The notes under the pieces were generated by a model, which saw only the letters and a list, made by a program, of their open reading frames with translations, was not told the origin of the DNA and made no database searches. From contig JBPCNX010000028.1 in the NCBI GenBank assembly GCA_051000815.1, positions 14,440 through 78,439 of the forward strand: 64,000 nt of DNA, given 5' to 3'. Shown here piece after piece: positions 54,360 through 63,878 of this stretch (positions within the stretch are counted from its first letter, which is position 1; each line of letters opens with the position of its first letter). The stretch comes from PSRF01 sp051000815. Its GTDB lineage: Bacteria; Acidobacteriota; Blastocatellia; Pyrinomonadales; Pyrinomonadaceae. The position numbers and the translations under genes were made by a program.

Positions 54360-55232
54360 GTGCATCCCGTCATCTATCTAAATCGCATCATGGTCGCGGC
54401 CACGAAAGCCCGGGTGGCCCCCGTTTCGTCGGCCATGTTGTACGGTCGCGGCGTTTTCACCACCATCGCAATCTACCAGGGCACGCCTTTCCTCTGGCCG
54501 GAACACTGGCAGCGATTGCTCGATCACGCTGGACGCCTGAACATCGATTGCAGCGGCTGCACCAAAGACGACGTAGGGGAGGCGCTGCAGAAACTGATCG
54601 CAGTAAATCGAGTCAATGACGGCCGGGCGCGCGTGATTCTATTGGCTCGCAGCGGCCGTGATTTTTGGAAGACAAAGATTCCGGGCGCCAAAAAAACTGA
54701 CCTGTTGATCATGACAGGCGAACCACAGAATGTGCCCGCGGCAGGATTAACGCTTGCCGTTTCGCCTTATCGCCTCAATACCCTTTCGCCGCTCGCCGGT
54801 ATTAGAAGTCTCAACTATCTCGAACAGGTGCTGTCGTGGGAAGAAGCACAGGCACGCGAATTTGATGAGGCGATTATGCTCAACGAGCGCGGAGAGATTG
54901 CCTCCGCGACTATGGCAAACATTTTCTGGGTGAAAGACGGGACGGTTTACACTCCCGCGCTGAGCACAGGCGCCATCGCCGGCATCACACGTGGCGCAGT
55001 GCTGCGGCTGGCCGAGCAGCAATTCATCCCGGTAGTTGAAGGCGTGTATGAGCTGACGGATCTTACGGAGGCTGATGAGATCTTTCTAACGTCGGCCAAC
55101 GTGGGTGTGACAATCGTCACCACATTCGACTTTCGACAGTATGGGATAACGACTGAGAGCGTTGCTGTGAGACTACGCCAGGCATTTCGAGAACTAGTTC
55201 AAACAGAGTCGTCCCAGCACCTGCAAGCCTGA
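54360..55232 (+). CDS. Class IV aminotransferase-like protein (PabC/BCAT fold) lacking the PLP lysine
   Basis: 290 residues, GTG start. Fold type IV motifs: MLYGRGVFTTIAIYQG, LNYLEQVLSWEEAQAREFDEAI, NERGEIASATMANIFWV and STGAIAGITR. In PabC, D-amino-acid and branched-chain aminotransferases the PLP Lys precedes a [ST/L]-x-N/x-Y-L block (DIKSLNLL in D-AAT, LKxLNRLEQVL in PabC); here it is GIRSLNYLEQVL, so Arg149 (aga at 54804) replaces Lys. It may be catalytically dead, have a different activity, or reflect a base error. The only gene after purL on this strand. Confidence 0.8.
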   Translation: MHPVIYLNRIMVAATKARVAPVSSAMLYGRGVFTTIAIYQGTPFLWPEHWQRLLDHAGRLNIDCSGCTKDDVGEALQKLIAVNRVNDGRARVILLARSGRDFWKTKIPGAKKTDLLIMTGEPQNVPAAGLTLAVSPYRLNTLSPLAGIRSLNYLEQVLSWEEAQAREFDEAIMLNERGEIASATMANIFWVKDGTVYTPALSTGAIAGITRGAVLRLAEQQFIPVVEGVYELTDLTEADEIFLTSANVGVTIVTTFDFRQYGITTESVAVRLRQAFRELVQTESSQHLQA

Positions 55233-55241
55233 AAGAAAAAC

Positions 55242-55306
55242 GATCCACGAAGTCACACGAAATAACACTAACTATTAGTGTTGCTTAGTGTGAATTAGTG
55301 GATCGA
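55242..55306. repeat. Dispersed palindrome, GATCCAC family
   Basis: cgatccacgaagtcacacga pairs with gtgtgaattagtggatcg. It lies between convergent genes and may terminate both. Confidence 0.9.
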
Positions 55307-55353
55307 TTGTCGTTGCCAAATGAGAATCTTCACGAGAACAGTGCCGAGAACTT

Positions 55354-57312
55354 CTACTTCCTTACCAGCACTACAGGGGCCTGTTCAGCCGCGCGAATCT
55401 TTTCGAAAAAGCTTCGTACCAGTTGATACTGATCCACCGGGATACTTCCGGCGCGCTGGGCCAGGGTGCGCGTGAAAACCAGTTCGCCATTCTTCACGTC
55501 ATACGTGGTGTTGTAGGAGCCAAAAGGAGCGTCAAGTTTTATCGCATCAGGCATCTCGTCGACATCAAATCCTGCCGGAAGTTTTACCGAGACTGTTTCC
55601 GAAAAGGCATAAGCATCAAGGACCACAGGATGCTTGCGTGTTGCTTCCGTAAGGAAGAGCGATTCACGTCGCGAAACGATCGCCGGCTTGAACACCAGCA
55701 ACCGGTCCTGCATCGATTGGCCATAGGATGGAGCAGTGAAATCAACATCCAAAGCGAACCGCCCGGTGTTAAGATCATCTTCGGGCTCTACCTTGGTAAC
55801 CTTTGACGACGTCGCCGCGGCCGTAATCCTGCCTTCGATTCTCTTCAAATAGTCAGGTTTGGAAAGCCCTCGAAACTCGCGCCGGTATTTGACCGCCGAC
55901 TGTCCCCGAGCGCGTTCCTTCAAACTTGCGACGATCGAGCCGTCAGCGGAAAGTTGCACCTGCGCCGAGCGATCCAGCTGATTTGTTTCCGGCGAGGTGC
56001 TCGGCATCCGCACTAGTGCGCCATTATCTCCCGCGGCGATCAGCGCCAGGCTGCCTTGTTCGTGATGCGGTAAGTCTCCCACTGGCGTGTTGTCGTCCGT
56101 AGCGTCGAAGATTAACAGCCGTCCTAGATCGGGGTGATTGAGCACAGTTGCGACCTGGGTTTCGTCGCTTACTTTGATCGCAATAATGCAGTGATTGAAT
56201 TGACGCGGAGACGGCCAGATTTCCTGCACGAAGGTGGGATCACCTGAATATATTAAAACCGGGTAGGAAGTGATGTTCAGCACCTTAAGAAGAGCGCGCA
56301 TCAGGTTGGCTTTGTCTTTGCAATCACCATACGACTTCGCCAACACTTCCGAAGCCGCGTGCGGCCGCCACCTGCCGACCCCAATCTGAATGGAAATATA
56401 TTGAATGCCTTGAACGTAACGGGCTATTGCCTGAATCTTTTCCAATTCAGTGCGGGCGTTTGCTGTTAGCTCAGTAGCTTTCGCTGTAACGCGCGCGTCG
56501 GACTGCGCCTGAGAATCGCTGATGCCCGCATACCAGCGCGACACCTCATTCCAACTATCGAAGGCTCTCGACGCTGACATCCGCGCACCTTCAGCGGGAA
56601 AGTAATTGACAGCAAGACGAGGAACCAAGTTAACAAGACTCGGGCTCGCGGGCTCAATCTCCAGTGGGGAGATGTCTCTGAGCTCCCAGGTATAAACCGT
56701 GCCGTTCACGACCGGCTCAACCTTGCTATGGTTAAAGGTGATGCCGTTCGCGCGCCAGCCTGCAGGTAATGTCAGCGTCAGCTTTGAAGAAATAACCGGA
56801 TCGACGCCCTGGAAATACCACATCGATTGGTTGAAGTAGGGCCGCATCTCGCTGACGATCATGTATCCGAAAACCGATCCTGGCTCCGCATCATCGCGGG
56901 CGACAATTCTCTTTACGCGCGATTCGTTATAAACGTCGTTGAGATCTGCTTCATCTACGACGTCCTCATTATCGTAGCTCATAGACTTTCCTGAAGCTGG
57001 AATCATCCAGGCCCGGATTTCGCGAATCTTCCCAAAATCGGTTTCATAACCTTCGGCGGCTATCGCACTGTTGCGTCCCTCGCGCGTAAGGATGCGAACA
57101 GCGTACAAAGAAGTTCGGGTCATCCGGCCATCTTCCGCAACCACCATGTTCGACTCATCCACCAGCACCACACTTGAAATCTTCTTGTCGTAGGCCGGCA
57201 CCTTCAGGGCTGCGGCCTGACGCAGCCAGGAGGGGGGCTCATCACCCAGGGCGGCAACGGGAACCGCAAGGAGGACAAGTGCGAAACACGATCCGAACAG
57301 TCGTTTCAACAT
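55354..57312 (-). CDS. DUF3857 protein with active-site transglutaminase domain
   Basis: 652 residues from ATG 57312 (aaggaag upstream; the ORF start 42 bp earlier is rejected). Signal peptide LKRLFGSCFALVLLAVPVAA, then DUF3857 beta-domain (~30-270) and a transglutaminase-like core with Cys331 (SYGDCKDKA), His374 (FNHCIIAI) and Asp403 (IFDATDD), a complete triad. The C-terminal beta domain includes DUF2569-like strands. Exported, probably envelope-associated; the substrate is unknown. Second gene of an operon with the paralogue at 57369. Confidence 0.9.
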   Translation of the reverse strand: MLKRLFGSCFALVLLAVPVAALGDEPPSWLRQAAALKVPAYDKKISSVVLVDESNMVVAEDGRMTRTSLYAVRILTREGRNSAIAAEGYETDFGKIREIRAWMIPASGKSMSYDNEDVVDEADLNDVYNESRVKRIVARDDAEPGSVFGYMIVSEMRPYFNQSMWYFQGVDPVISSKLTLTLPAGWRANGITFNHSKVEPVVNGTVYTWELRDISPLEIEPASPSLVNLVPRLAVNYFPAEGARMSASRAFDSWNEVSRWYAGISDSQAQSDARVTAKATELTANARTELEKIQAIARYVQGIQYISIQIGVGRWRPHAASEVLAKSYGDCKDKANLMRALLKVLNITSYPVLIYSGDPTFVQEIWPSPRQFNHCIIAIKVSDETQVATVLNHPDLGRLLIFDATDDNTPVGDLPHHEQGSLALIAAGDNGALVRMPSTSPETNQLDRSAQVQLSADGSIVASLKERARGQSAVKYRREFRGLSKPDYLKRIEGRITAAATSSKVTKVEPEDDLNTGRFALDVDFTAPSYGQSMQDRLLVFKPAIVSRRESLFLTEATRKHPVVLDAYAFSETVSVKLPAGFDVDEMPDAIKLDAPFGSYNTTYDVKNGELVFTRTLAQRAGSIPVDQYQLVRSFFEKIRAAEQAPVVLVRK

Positions 57313-57368
57313 GTTATTTCTTCCTTCGTGAGGAGTTAGGTGCGGGCGAATCAACCTCAGTTTGTTTG

Positions 57369-59372
57369 TTAATTCGCTGCCGTGGTGGCAGCTTGTTTCA
57401 ATGAGAGCGTATGGCTGTCCCGTTTGTGAATCTCATCAAAGTAACTTTTTAACTGCGGATACGCGCTGACCGGAAAGAGAATATTTCCACCGCCGCCAAA
57501 GAAGAACTCTCGGCGGTAGATGATCGTTCGCTTATCCAGCGTTACGCTGAGGCTAGGCTTGTAATTGCTGATCTCACCCCCTCTGAACGGAGCAGGCGCA
57601 TCGGCGTTGTCGAGCGCGTATCCGGCCGGGATTTCGATCCTTACCTCGTCAACTTCTTTCCAGGGATAGTGAAAGTAAATCTCATACTTGCGTTCGCTGG
57701 CGGAAAAGAGCGCGCCGATCCCGCGCTGAAACAAAGCCGGTTGCACGAAAATCCGCTTGCCGGTGCGCTGAGCGTAGCCAGGTACCTTCAGATGAAAGGC
57801 ATAAACGAATGGCTTCACCGGATCATTGACGTTCTCAATTTTGATATTGGAAATCTCAGCCGTACTCAGCCGGGCTTTAATTTCGTCTTTGAGCATTTCT
57901 TCACGTTGACTCGGCGAATCGTCATCGTTTTCTTCTTTCCGCTCAATGCCCAGGTGTCCCGTAAACTCGACCTTGACCTCGCCTTCCAGCGTGCCATCTT
58001 CACTGAGTTTAAGGTTTCCACTGCGCTTAACGCGCGACTGGTCAGGTGTTGATAAGGGAATATCCACCCAGACAGGTTGCTTGGGATCAGTGATCAGCGC
58101 CTGCGCACCGTCCGACCGCCAGCGCAACATGCCGATTGGGGTATAAGTGTATCCGGGATTATAAAATCTCCATTCCTCACCTACGCGCACACCGATACTT
58201 GAAGGGGCCAGAAAATAGGAGTTCGCGAACGATTTATTGAAAAATATGTCGCCACGATCGGGCGCCAGCACTAAGCGCGCATCGTAGCCGGCTGCTGTCA
58301 CAAGAGCGGCAAAGAGTAAATCTATGTCTGCACCGTTACCGACTCCGCGCTTGAGGGTATCGGCAGGAGACTTATTATCTTTTAGCTTCTTTCGCTCTTC
58401 GGCCGTCAAACCAGAAGCGTCATCACTGACGTTCTTGATCTTCTCTCTACAAAAATCGAACAAGCGACCAATCTTATCTTCCGGAGTTTGCACGCCGGCT
58501 GTGATAGTTGCGGCCGCCTGGCGAACTTCATCATTTACCTTGAGCCAGGATTTCGTTTGTTCATAGACCCGTCTGCCATAGTCGAACCAGTATTTCTCCG
58601 GTTCGAGCTTGTCGTCTTTACTGTAATAGACCAGCATCCATGCCTTGACCTGGTCCTCGGGTGGCATTCGCGATTCCTCGTGCATCGCCGGAACATTACT
58701 CATGGAGGTGCTATAAAAACCGTCTTTCTCTTTCGCGAATGACGTTGCGTTTCCGTGCAGCGTAATTGAACGCATGCCAAAACCTGCGAACGGAAAAGGC
58801 TTAATCAGGTACTTGACGTGCTGCACCGGGATATCTCGCTGAAACTCAAGTCGCACATAGTTTGCCGATTGATTCATGCGTACTTCCCGCCAGCGGTATT
58901 CAATAATGCATCCGGGTTCGATCCCGGGAATGGCAAACGATTTCACTTTCAACTTCAAGCCGTTGGCTTTCACAACCGTGCGTTCAAAAACATCGTCTTT
59001 TTTTAGTTCCAGAATTGAGCCGTCCGCTTTCAACGTGCGAGCGGAGATGTCTTTGATCTTTATTTCGCGATTGGAAAACTTGCCGAAAGGAATATCGATC
59101 TTGCTCTGCGACTCGCGTCCCCGTTCGGTGAAGACCTTGATGCGAATGTAGTGAGTGAAAATTAGATCGCCTTCGGGATTGTCGTCGATCCTGACTTCCC
59201 AAAAGAGAGCTTCCGCATCAGCGTCCTTTTCAACCAGCGGCGCTTTAAGCGCCAGGTGTGAAGGATCGACAGGCTTCCAATCGTCGCCGGCAAAAACAGG
59301 GGCTGACGTCGGCGCCGAAAGCAGGCAGAAAATGGCCAAAAAAGAAGCGAGGGTTGCGGGGGAGTTACGCAT
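57369..59372 (-). CDS. DUF3857 protein with degenerate transglutaminase domain
   Basis: 667 residues with signal peptide (PATLASFLAIFCLLSAPTSA). DUF3857 region ~45-270, then a transglutaminase-like region whose catalytic loop reads KRGVGNGADIDLLFAAL (~341-357): the Cys of the paralogue's YGDCKDKA is absent. Predicted non-enzymatic binding partner of the downstream protein, as an active/inactive pair in one operon (56 bp between genes). Substrate unknown. Confidence 0.9.
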   Translation of the reverse strand: MRNSPATLASFLAIFCLLSAPTSAPVFAGDDWKPVDPSHLALKAPLVEKDADAEALFWEVRIDDNPEGDLIFTHYIRIKVFTERGRESQSKIDIPFGKFSNREIKIKDISARTLKADGSILELKKDDVFERTVVKANGLKLKVKSFAIPGIEPGCIIEYRWREVRMNQSANYVRLEFQRDIPVQHVKYLIKPFPFAGFGMRSITLHGNATSFAKEKDGFYSTSMSNVPAMHEESRMPPEDQVKAWMLVYYSKDDKLEPEKYWFDYGRRVYEQTKSWLKVNDEVRQAAATITAGVQTPEDKIGRLFDFCREKIKNVSDDASGLTAEERKKLKDNKSPADTLKRGVGNGADIDLLFAALVTAAGYDARLVLAPDRGDIFFNKSFANSYFLAPSSIGVRVGEEWRFYNPGYTYTPIGMLRWRSDGAQALITDPKQPVWVDIPLSTPDQSRVKRSGNLKLSEDGTLEGEVKVEFTGHLGIERKEENDDDSPSQREEMLKDEIKARLSTAEISNIKIENVNDPVKPFVYAFHLKVPGYAQRTGKRIFVQPALFQRGIGALFSASERKYEIYFHYPWKEVDEVRIEIPAGYALDNADAPAPFRGGEISNYKPSLSVTLDKRTIIYRREFFFGGGGNILFPVSAYPQLKSYFDEIHKRDSHTLSLKQAATTAAN

Positions 59373-59742
59373 TTGTAGTTACCTCTAATCGACAAAATAC
59401 TGGCGGGGCCAAACTCGCGCGGGCGCGGTTTGAGGTCTGGGTGGGATTTTAGCGCTTGCGTAATCCTCAGGCAAGAACTTCGTTCAGCACTTCCACCCTA
59501 TTTGTGAAGTCTGGATTAGGTACACAAGAGGATTTCAATAGTACGTGTTCAATTTGATCTTTCTAACACTCTCTGCCATTCACACCGGTTTCAGCCCGGT
59601 GGCTCAACGCTCCCAATGATCAACGGAACTCTACCTCCCCTCCCACCCGGACCGGAGCCCGCAAGCCCTTGTGCTATAATTTCGCTTGTTTTCAGCAAAA
59701 TTTGCCCACGCAGCTATCAATTTGCAGGAGGATTTTAAGACC
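59373..59742. other. Divergent promoter region, DUF3857 operon and aldolase
   Basis: 370 bp with no gene or repeat. A possible -10 box tataat lies at 59675-59680, 62 bp before the aldolase ATG; a matching -35 is not obvious. Confidence 0.45.
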
Positions 59743-60846
59743 ATGGCCACCGAATTAAGCCGAGCAGCAACGCCCCTCGACCGGATAGAAGAACTGCTCG
59801 GAGAAAGTGCCCGGACGCTGCTCGACCACACGTCGCAAACGATTCCGAAAGACCAAATCAATCTTCCCGGGCCTGATTTCATTGATCGCGTCTGGGTGCA
59901 CTCGGATCGTTCGCCGGCGGTCTTGCGTTCTCTACAATCTCTCTTCGACAACGGCCGGCTGGCTGGAACCGGTTATCTTTCAATTCTGCCGGTTGATCAG
60001 GGCATCGAACATTCGGCAGGCGCCTCTTTCGCACCCAATCCGCAGTACTTCGATCCCGACAACATCGTCAAGCTGGCAATCGAAGGCGGCTGTAACGCCG
60101 TGGCGTCGACATTCGGTGTGCTCGGCACTATCGCCCGTCGCTATGCTCATAAGATTCCGTTCATCGTAAAAATCAATCACAACGAGTTGCTGACTTTGCC
60201 GAACAAGTTTGACCAGGTTCTATTCGGAACTGTTAAGGAAGCTCACGACATGGGCGCGGTTGCAGTTGGCGCCACAATCTATTTTGGATCGGATGAATCA
60301 ACCAGGCAGATCACGGAAGTTGGGGATGCTTTTGCGCAAGCGCATGAACTCGGCATGGCATGCATCCTCTGGTGTTATCTGCGAAACTCAAAATTCAAAA
60401 CTGGCGACGGCGACATGCACGCCTCGGCGGACCTCACGAGCCAGGCGAATCACTTGGGGGTCACCATTCAGGCGGACATCATCAAACAAAAACTTCCGGA
60501 ACGGAGCGGCGGTTATGGTTCAGTAGAAAAAGCGCTTGGTAGCACATATGGAAAGACCAGCAAGATTGTCAACGAAAAGCTGCTTACCGATAACCCGATC
60601 GACATGGTTCGGTATCAAGTTGCCAACTGCTACATGGGCCGTTGTGGTTTGATCAACTCGGGGGGTGAATCCAAAGGCGCCAGCGATCTTGCCGAGGCAG
60701 TGCGCACAGCGGTAATCAACAAGCGGGGCGGCGGCACCGGACTCATTTCCGGACGTAAAGCTTTCCAACGTCCCATGAGTGAGGGCGTCGAATTACTCAA
60801 TGCAATTCAGGACGTTTACCTGAGCAAGGACATCACGGTGGCGTGA
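59743..60846 (+). CDS. fbaB: Class I fructose-bisphosphate aldolase (FbaB/archaeal type)
   Basis: 367 residues from ATG 59743, with a strong RBS caggagg. LSILPVDQGIEHSAGASFAPN, GCNAVASTFGVLG, IPFIVKINHNELLTLPN and VGATIYFGSDES are typical of the DhnA/FbaB group, which uses a Schiff-base lysine. Splits or joins fructose-1,6-bisphosphate in glycolysis or gluconeogenesis. Monocistronic as far as seen; a repeat follows the stop. Confidence 0.93.
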   Translation: MATELSRAATPLDRIEELLGESARTLLDHTSQTIPKDQINLPGPDFIDRVWVHSDRSPAVLRSLQSLFDNGRLAGTGYLSILPVDQGIEHSAGASFAPNPQYFDPDNIVKLAIEGGCNAVASTFGVLGTIARRYAHKIPFIVKINHNELLTLPNKFDQVLFGTVKEAHDMGAVAVGATIYFGSDESTRQITEVGDAFAQAHELGMACILWCYLRNSKFKTGDGDMHASADLTSQANHLGVTIQADIIKQKLPERSGGYGSVEKALGSTYGKTSKIVNEKLLTDNPIDMVRYQVANCYMGRCGLINSGGESKGASDLAEAVRTAVINKRGGGTGLISGRKAFQRPMSEGVELLNAIQDVYLSKDITVA

Positions 60847-60955
60847 TTCAGGTTTCAGGTCTCAGGTTTCAGGTCTCAGGTTTCAGGTCTTAATTTTCTA
60901 AAACGAGCCCCGAGACCTGAGACTTGGGACCTGAGACTTGAGACTTGAGACCTCA
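60844..60955. repeat. Word-like inverted repeat (tcaggtttcaggtctc type)
   Basis: Six near copies of caggtttcaggtct at 60847-60890 are followed by inverted words gagacctgagacttggg at 60911-60953. It begins at the aldolase stop codon. Confidence 0.9.
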
Positions 60956-60999
60956 TTAACTCAATCCAATCCCAACCCGACTTTGGCGTCGTATATCAA

Positions 61000-61605
61000 G
61001 TGAACTCCGATTCAGTCGTGCACGGCGAACAAGCACAAATCTCAGATATCGACCTGCTTCATGCGGTTGCGCGCCGCGATGAGCTGGCGCTCGCTGCGCT
61101 CTACGACCGTTATCGACTAATCCTCTTCGGTCTTTTAGTACGTATATTGAATAGCCGCGAAGAAGCGGAAGATGTTTTACAGGAAGTGTTTCTGCAGGTG
61201 TGGCGGCGCGCAGTTGATTTTGATGAACAACGCGGACGTCCTTTCACCTGGCTCGTGACGCTGACACGGAGTCGCGCGATCGACCGCCTGAGAGTCCTGG
61301 CATCTCGTCAGCGCCTTGCCGATTCAGCCGCACAGGACGCAACCGATGAAGTTTCTGATGCAGTCGCTGACACACTTCATGCTGAGCAGCGGGAAATTGT
61401 GGGCCGCGCACTCGCCAGTCTCCCGGAAGAGCAAAGACGTACTTTGAAACTTGCCTACTTTGAGGGCTTGACCCAGTCTGAGATCGCCGCTCAGTTGGGC
61501 ACGCCACTGGGGACCGTCAAGACACGCATGCGCGCGGGCATGATTAAGCTACGAGAACTCCTGGGCGAACAAAGGCGCGACTTACTCGGTTCGGAACTCG
61601 GTTAG
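61000..61605 (+). CDS. ECF-type RNA polymerase sigma factor
   Basis: 201 residues, GTG start. Region 2: ALAALYDRYRLILFGLLVRI, REEAEDVLQEVFLQVWRRA and GRPFTWLVTLTRSRAIDRLR. Region 4: SLPEEQRRTLKLAYFEGLTQ and SEIAAQLGTPLGTVKTRMRA (HTH). Resembles the SigK group. The anti-sigma gene starts 11 bp after its stop, so the pair is an operon and the sigma factor is probably held inactive by it. Confidence 0.95.
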   Translation: MNSDSVVHGEQAQISDIDLLHAVARRDELALAALYDRYRLILFGLLVRILNSREEAEDVLQEVFLQVWRRAVDFDEQRGRPFTWLVTLTRSRAIDRLRVLASRQRLADSAAQDATDEVSDAVADTLHAEQREIVGRALASLPEEQRRTLKLAYFEGLTQSEIAAQLGTPLGTVKTRMRAGMIKLRELLGEQRRDLLGSELG

Positions 61606-61616
61606 ACAAAGACTTA

Positions 61617-62465
61617 ATGGCAGTCCACGAAGATTACAAAGCGATGTTGGCGGCGCACGGGCTCAGCGCGCTTGATGAAGCAGACGCGCGCTCGATCGAG
61701 GCGCATCTGCGAGACTGTGCCGAGTGCCGTCAGGAATTGTACGAGTGGGAAACGACGGCAGGAACTTTGGCTCTGGACTCCCAACCGCTTGCTCCCTCAA
61801 CTCAGTTACGAGATCGGATCATCGACGCTGTGCGTGCTGATGTCGTTAATTCCGCCGCTGATGGTCAAGCAATGCCCAGCCCGGGGAGCCCGGTAACGTC
61901 GCGGGGGGAAGCTGCGAAGGTGGTGTCCTTATCAAGCCGACGGCAGAGTGCGCAGGCGATTCCAGCCTGGTTTGCCATTGCTGCCGCCCTGGTTTTTGTG
62001 ACGCTGCTTGGTTCGCTATTCGTCTTGTGGCGACAAAACAGGGCAGCTAATCAGGAACTAGCGCGACTTTCGGATGAAGTCCGTGATGCCCAAAAACAAA
62101 TGGCGCGGCAGCGAGAGGCAATAGAGATCGTGACGGCTCCGGGAGCGCGCATGTCCGAGCTCGCCGGCACGAAGGAAATGCCGGGCGCACATGGAATGGT
62201 CGCGTACGATAAGGACGGTCGCGCAATGCTGATGGCCAAGGGACTACCACCGCCGCCTGCGGGTAAGGCCTATCAACTTTGGTTTATTGCAGATGGCAAA
62301 CCGATGCCTGGCAAGGTTTTCATGACAGACGCTTCGGGCACCGGCACCCTCATGGATCACATGCCGGCCGCAGCGATGAGCGGCGCCGTGTTTGCAATTA
62401 CACTCGAACCATCAGGGGGCGTGCAGGCGCCGACCGGCAAGATCTACCTCAGCAGTCAATCCTAA
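61617..62465 (+). CDS. RskA-type anti-sigma factor
   Basis: 282 residues. N-terminal zinc-type anti-sigma motif EAHLRDCAECRQELYEW (H-x3-C-x2-C), one transmembrane helix (WFAIAAALVFVTLLGSLFVL), a coiled coil (~145-180) and an RskA C-terminal domain facing the periplasm (MLMAKGLPPPPAGKAYQLWF, VFAITLEPSGG, APTGKIYLSSQ). Controls the upstream sigma factor in response to an envelope or redox signal. Confidence 0.93.
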   Translation: MAVHEDYKAMLAAHGLSALDEADARSIEAHLRDCAECRQELYEWETTAGTLALDSQPLAPSTQLRDRIIDAVRADVVNSAADGQAMPSPGSPVTSRGEAAKVVSLSSRRQSAQAIPAWFAIAAALVFVTLLGSLFVLWRQNRAANQELARLSDEVRDAQKQMARQREAIEIVTAPGARMSELAGTKEMPGAHGMVAYDKDGRAMLMAKGLPPPPAGKAYQLWFIADGKPMPGKVFMTDASGTGTLMDHMPAAAMSGAVFAITLEPSGGVQAPTGKIYLSSQS

Positions 62466-62689
62466 ATAGAGTCCGAGCTCTTCGGGAATCAGCATTACCT
62501 ACTCCTGGCTCTGCACCAAACTCTTATTTAGTGTTCTTTCGTGCAGCTTAGTGTGATTTCGTGGATCGTATTCCTGCGAATCCCAGGCACACGATCCACG
62601 AAATTACACAAAATCTCACGAAGCGACACGAATCCAATGCTGATCTTGGAATGCTATACTTCCTTACCCTTCCGCGGAGAGCCTTACGC
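62466..62689. repeat. Intergenic repeat region with double GATCCAC palindrome (62529-62632)
   Basis: gtgtgatttcgtggatcg (62551-62568) pairs with cgatccacgaaattacac (62592-62609), and outer arms gtgttctttcgtgcagctta / aatctcacgaagcgacacg extend it. It separates the anti-sigma gene from the broken restriction gene. Confidence 0.88.
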
Positions 62690-63806
62690 ATGAATGTTTC
62701 CGAGTTTGTCGCAAAATGGCGCAAAGTCGAGCTGACTGAACGTTCAGCCTCGCAACAACATTTTCTTGATCTCTGTCACGTCTTCAATCATCCGACTCCC
62801 GCACAGGCCGATCCCACTGGGGAAACTTTCACTTTCGAAAAAGGTGCGGCCAAACATGGTGGCGGCCTGGGTTGGGCCGACGTCTGGAAGAAGGGATTCT
62901 TCGGTTGGGAATACAAAGGCAAACACAAGGATCTGGTAGCCGCCTACGATCAACTACTCAAGTATCGCGCGCCATCTTGGATCGTAGACACCGGTACGAA
63001 CCTGACAATGCAGGAATTCAGCTTTTATGAGGCTCCTTATATTCACGTCTTAACCCATGTAAAGCCGGAACGCGACAAAAACAAGCGGGACTTTCGCCGC
63101 GAACATTGGTGGCTTCACGCCGAGACAGCGCTTGGAATGAGGAAGTCTATTGAGAATCTTCGGCGCTACATTGCTACGCCTCGAGTTTCGAAGTATCGGA
63201 TATTCGTTTGGGTTTCGATATTCGTTCTTTGCGACGATGGTATTTATGTTTTCGCACGTGCAGATGATTACTTCTTTGGGGTAGTGCACTCGAAGCTACA
63301 GGAAGTCTGGGCGCGTGCGCAGGGTACACAGGTAAGAGAGCGCGAGAGTGGCTTTCGTTACACCGCAACCACATGCTTTGAAGCGTTTCCCTTTCCAATT
63401 CCTTCAACGGAACAAGAAGCAGCGATTGCCGCCGCTGCAAGAGAACTCGACGCGTTGCGCAGCGCCTGGCTGAATCCGCCGGAATGGACGCGTGAAGAGG
63501 TTTTGGATTTCCTGGCTCGGTTGCTGGTCCCGGGGGCGCTATCTTAGCGATCCGGATGGACGCGGCATCGGCACCGTTCGTTATCCACGGCTGATTCCGA
63601 AAGATGACAAGGCAGCCGACTTACTCGCGAAACGCACACTCACGAACCTCTATAACGAACGACCCACCTGGCTCGACCTCGCGCACCGGAGACTTGATGA
63701 AGTTGTCTTCGCTGCCTACGGCTGGGAAGCAAACCTTTCTGATGATGAAATTCTCACGCGCCTACTCGCATTGAATCAGCAACGCGCCGCAACGGAATCT
63801 GTTTAG
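62690..63806 (+). pseudogene. Type IIG/IIL restriction-modification gene, internally deleted and frameshifted
   Basis: From ATG 62690 the N-terminus FVAKWRKVELTERSASQQHF and the nuclease strand FFGWEYKGKHKDLVAAYDQL match MmeI-like enzymes. At about residue 105 it jumps directly to the target-recognition region (MQEFSFYEAPYIHVLTHVKP, FRREHWWLHAETALGMRK, YTATTCFEAFPFP); the whole SAM-methyltransferase core (NPPY and the rest) is gone. At about 63530 the frame shifts and the C-terminal end (DKAADLLAKRTLTNLYNERP, ANLSDDEILTRLLALN) continues to 63806. Non-functional as a modification enzyme. Confidence 0.85.
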
Positions 63807-63878
63807 GATTCAACTCAAGGCCAGTGTCAAGAAACGGATCTGTAAACCACTTTCGAAAAAATCATCATTCTCCGCACT

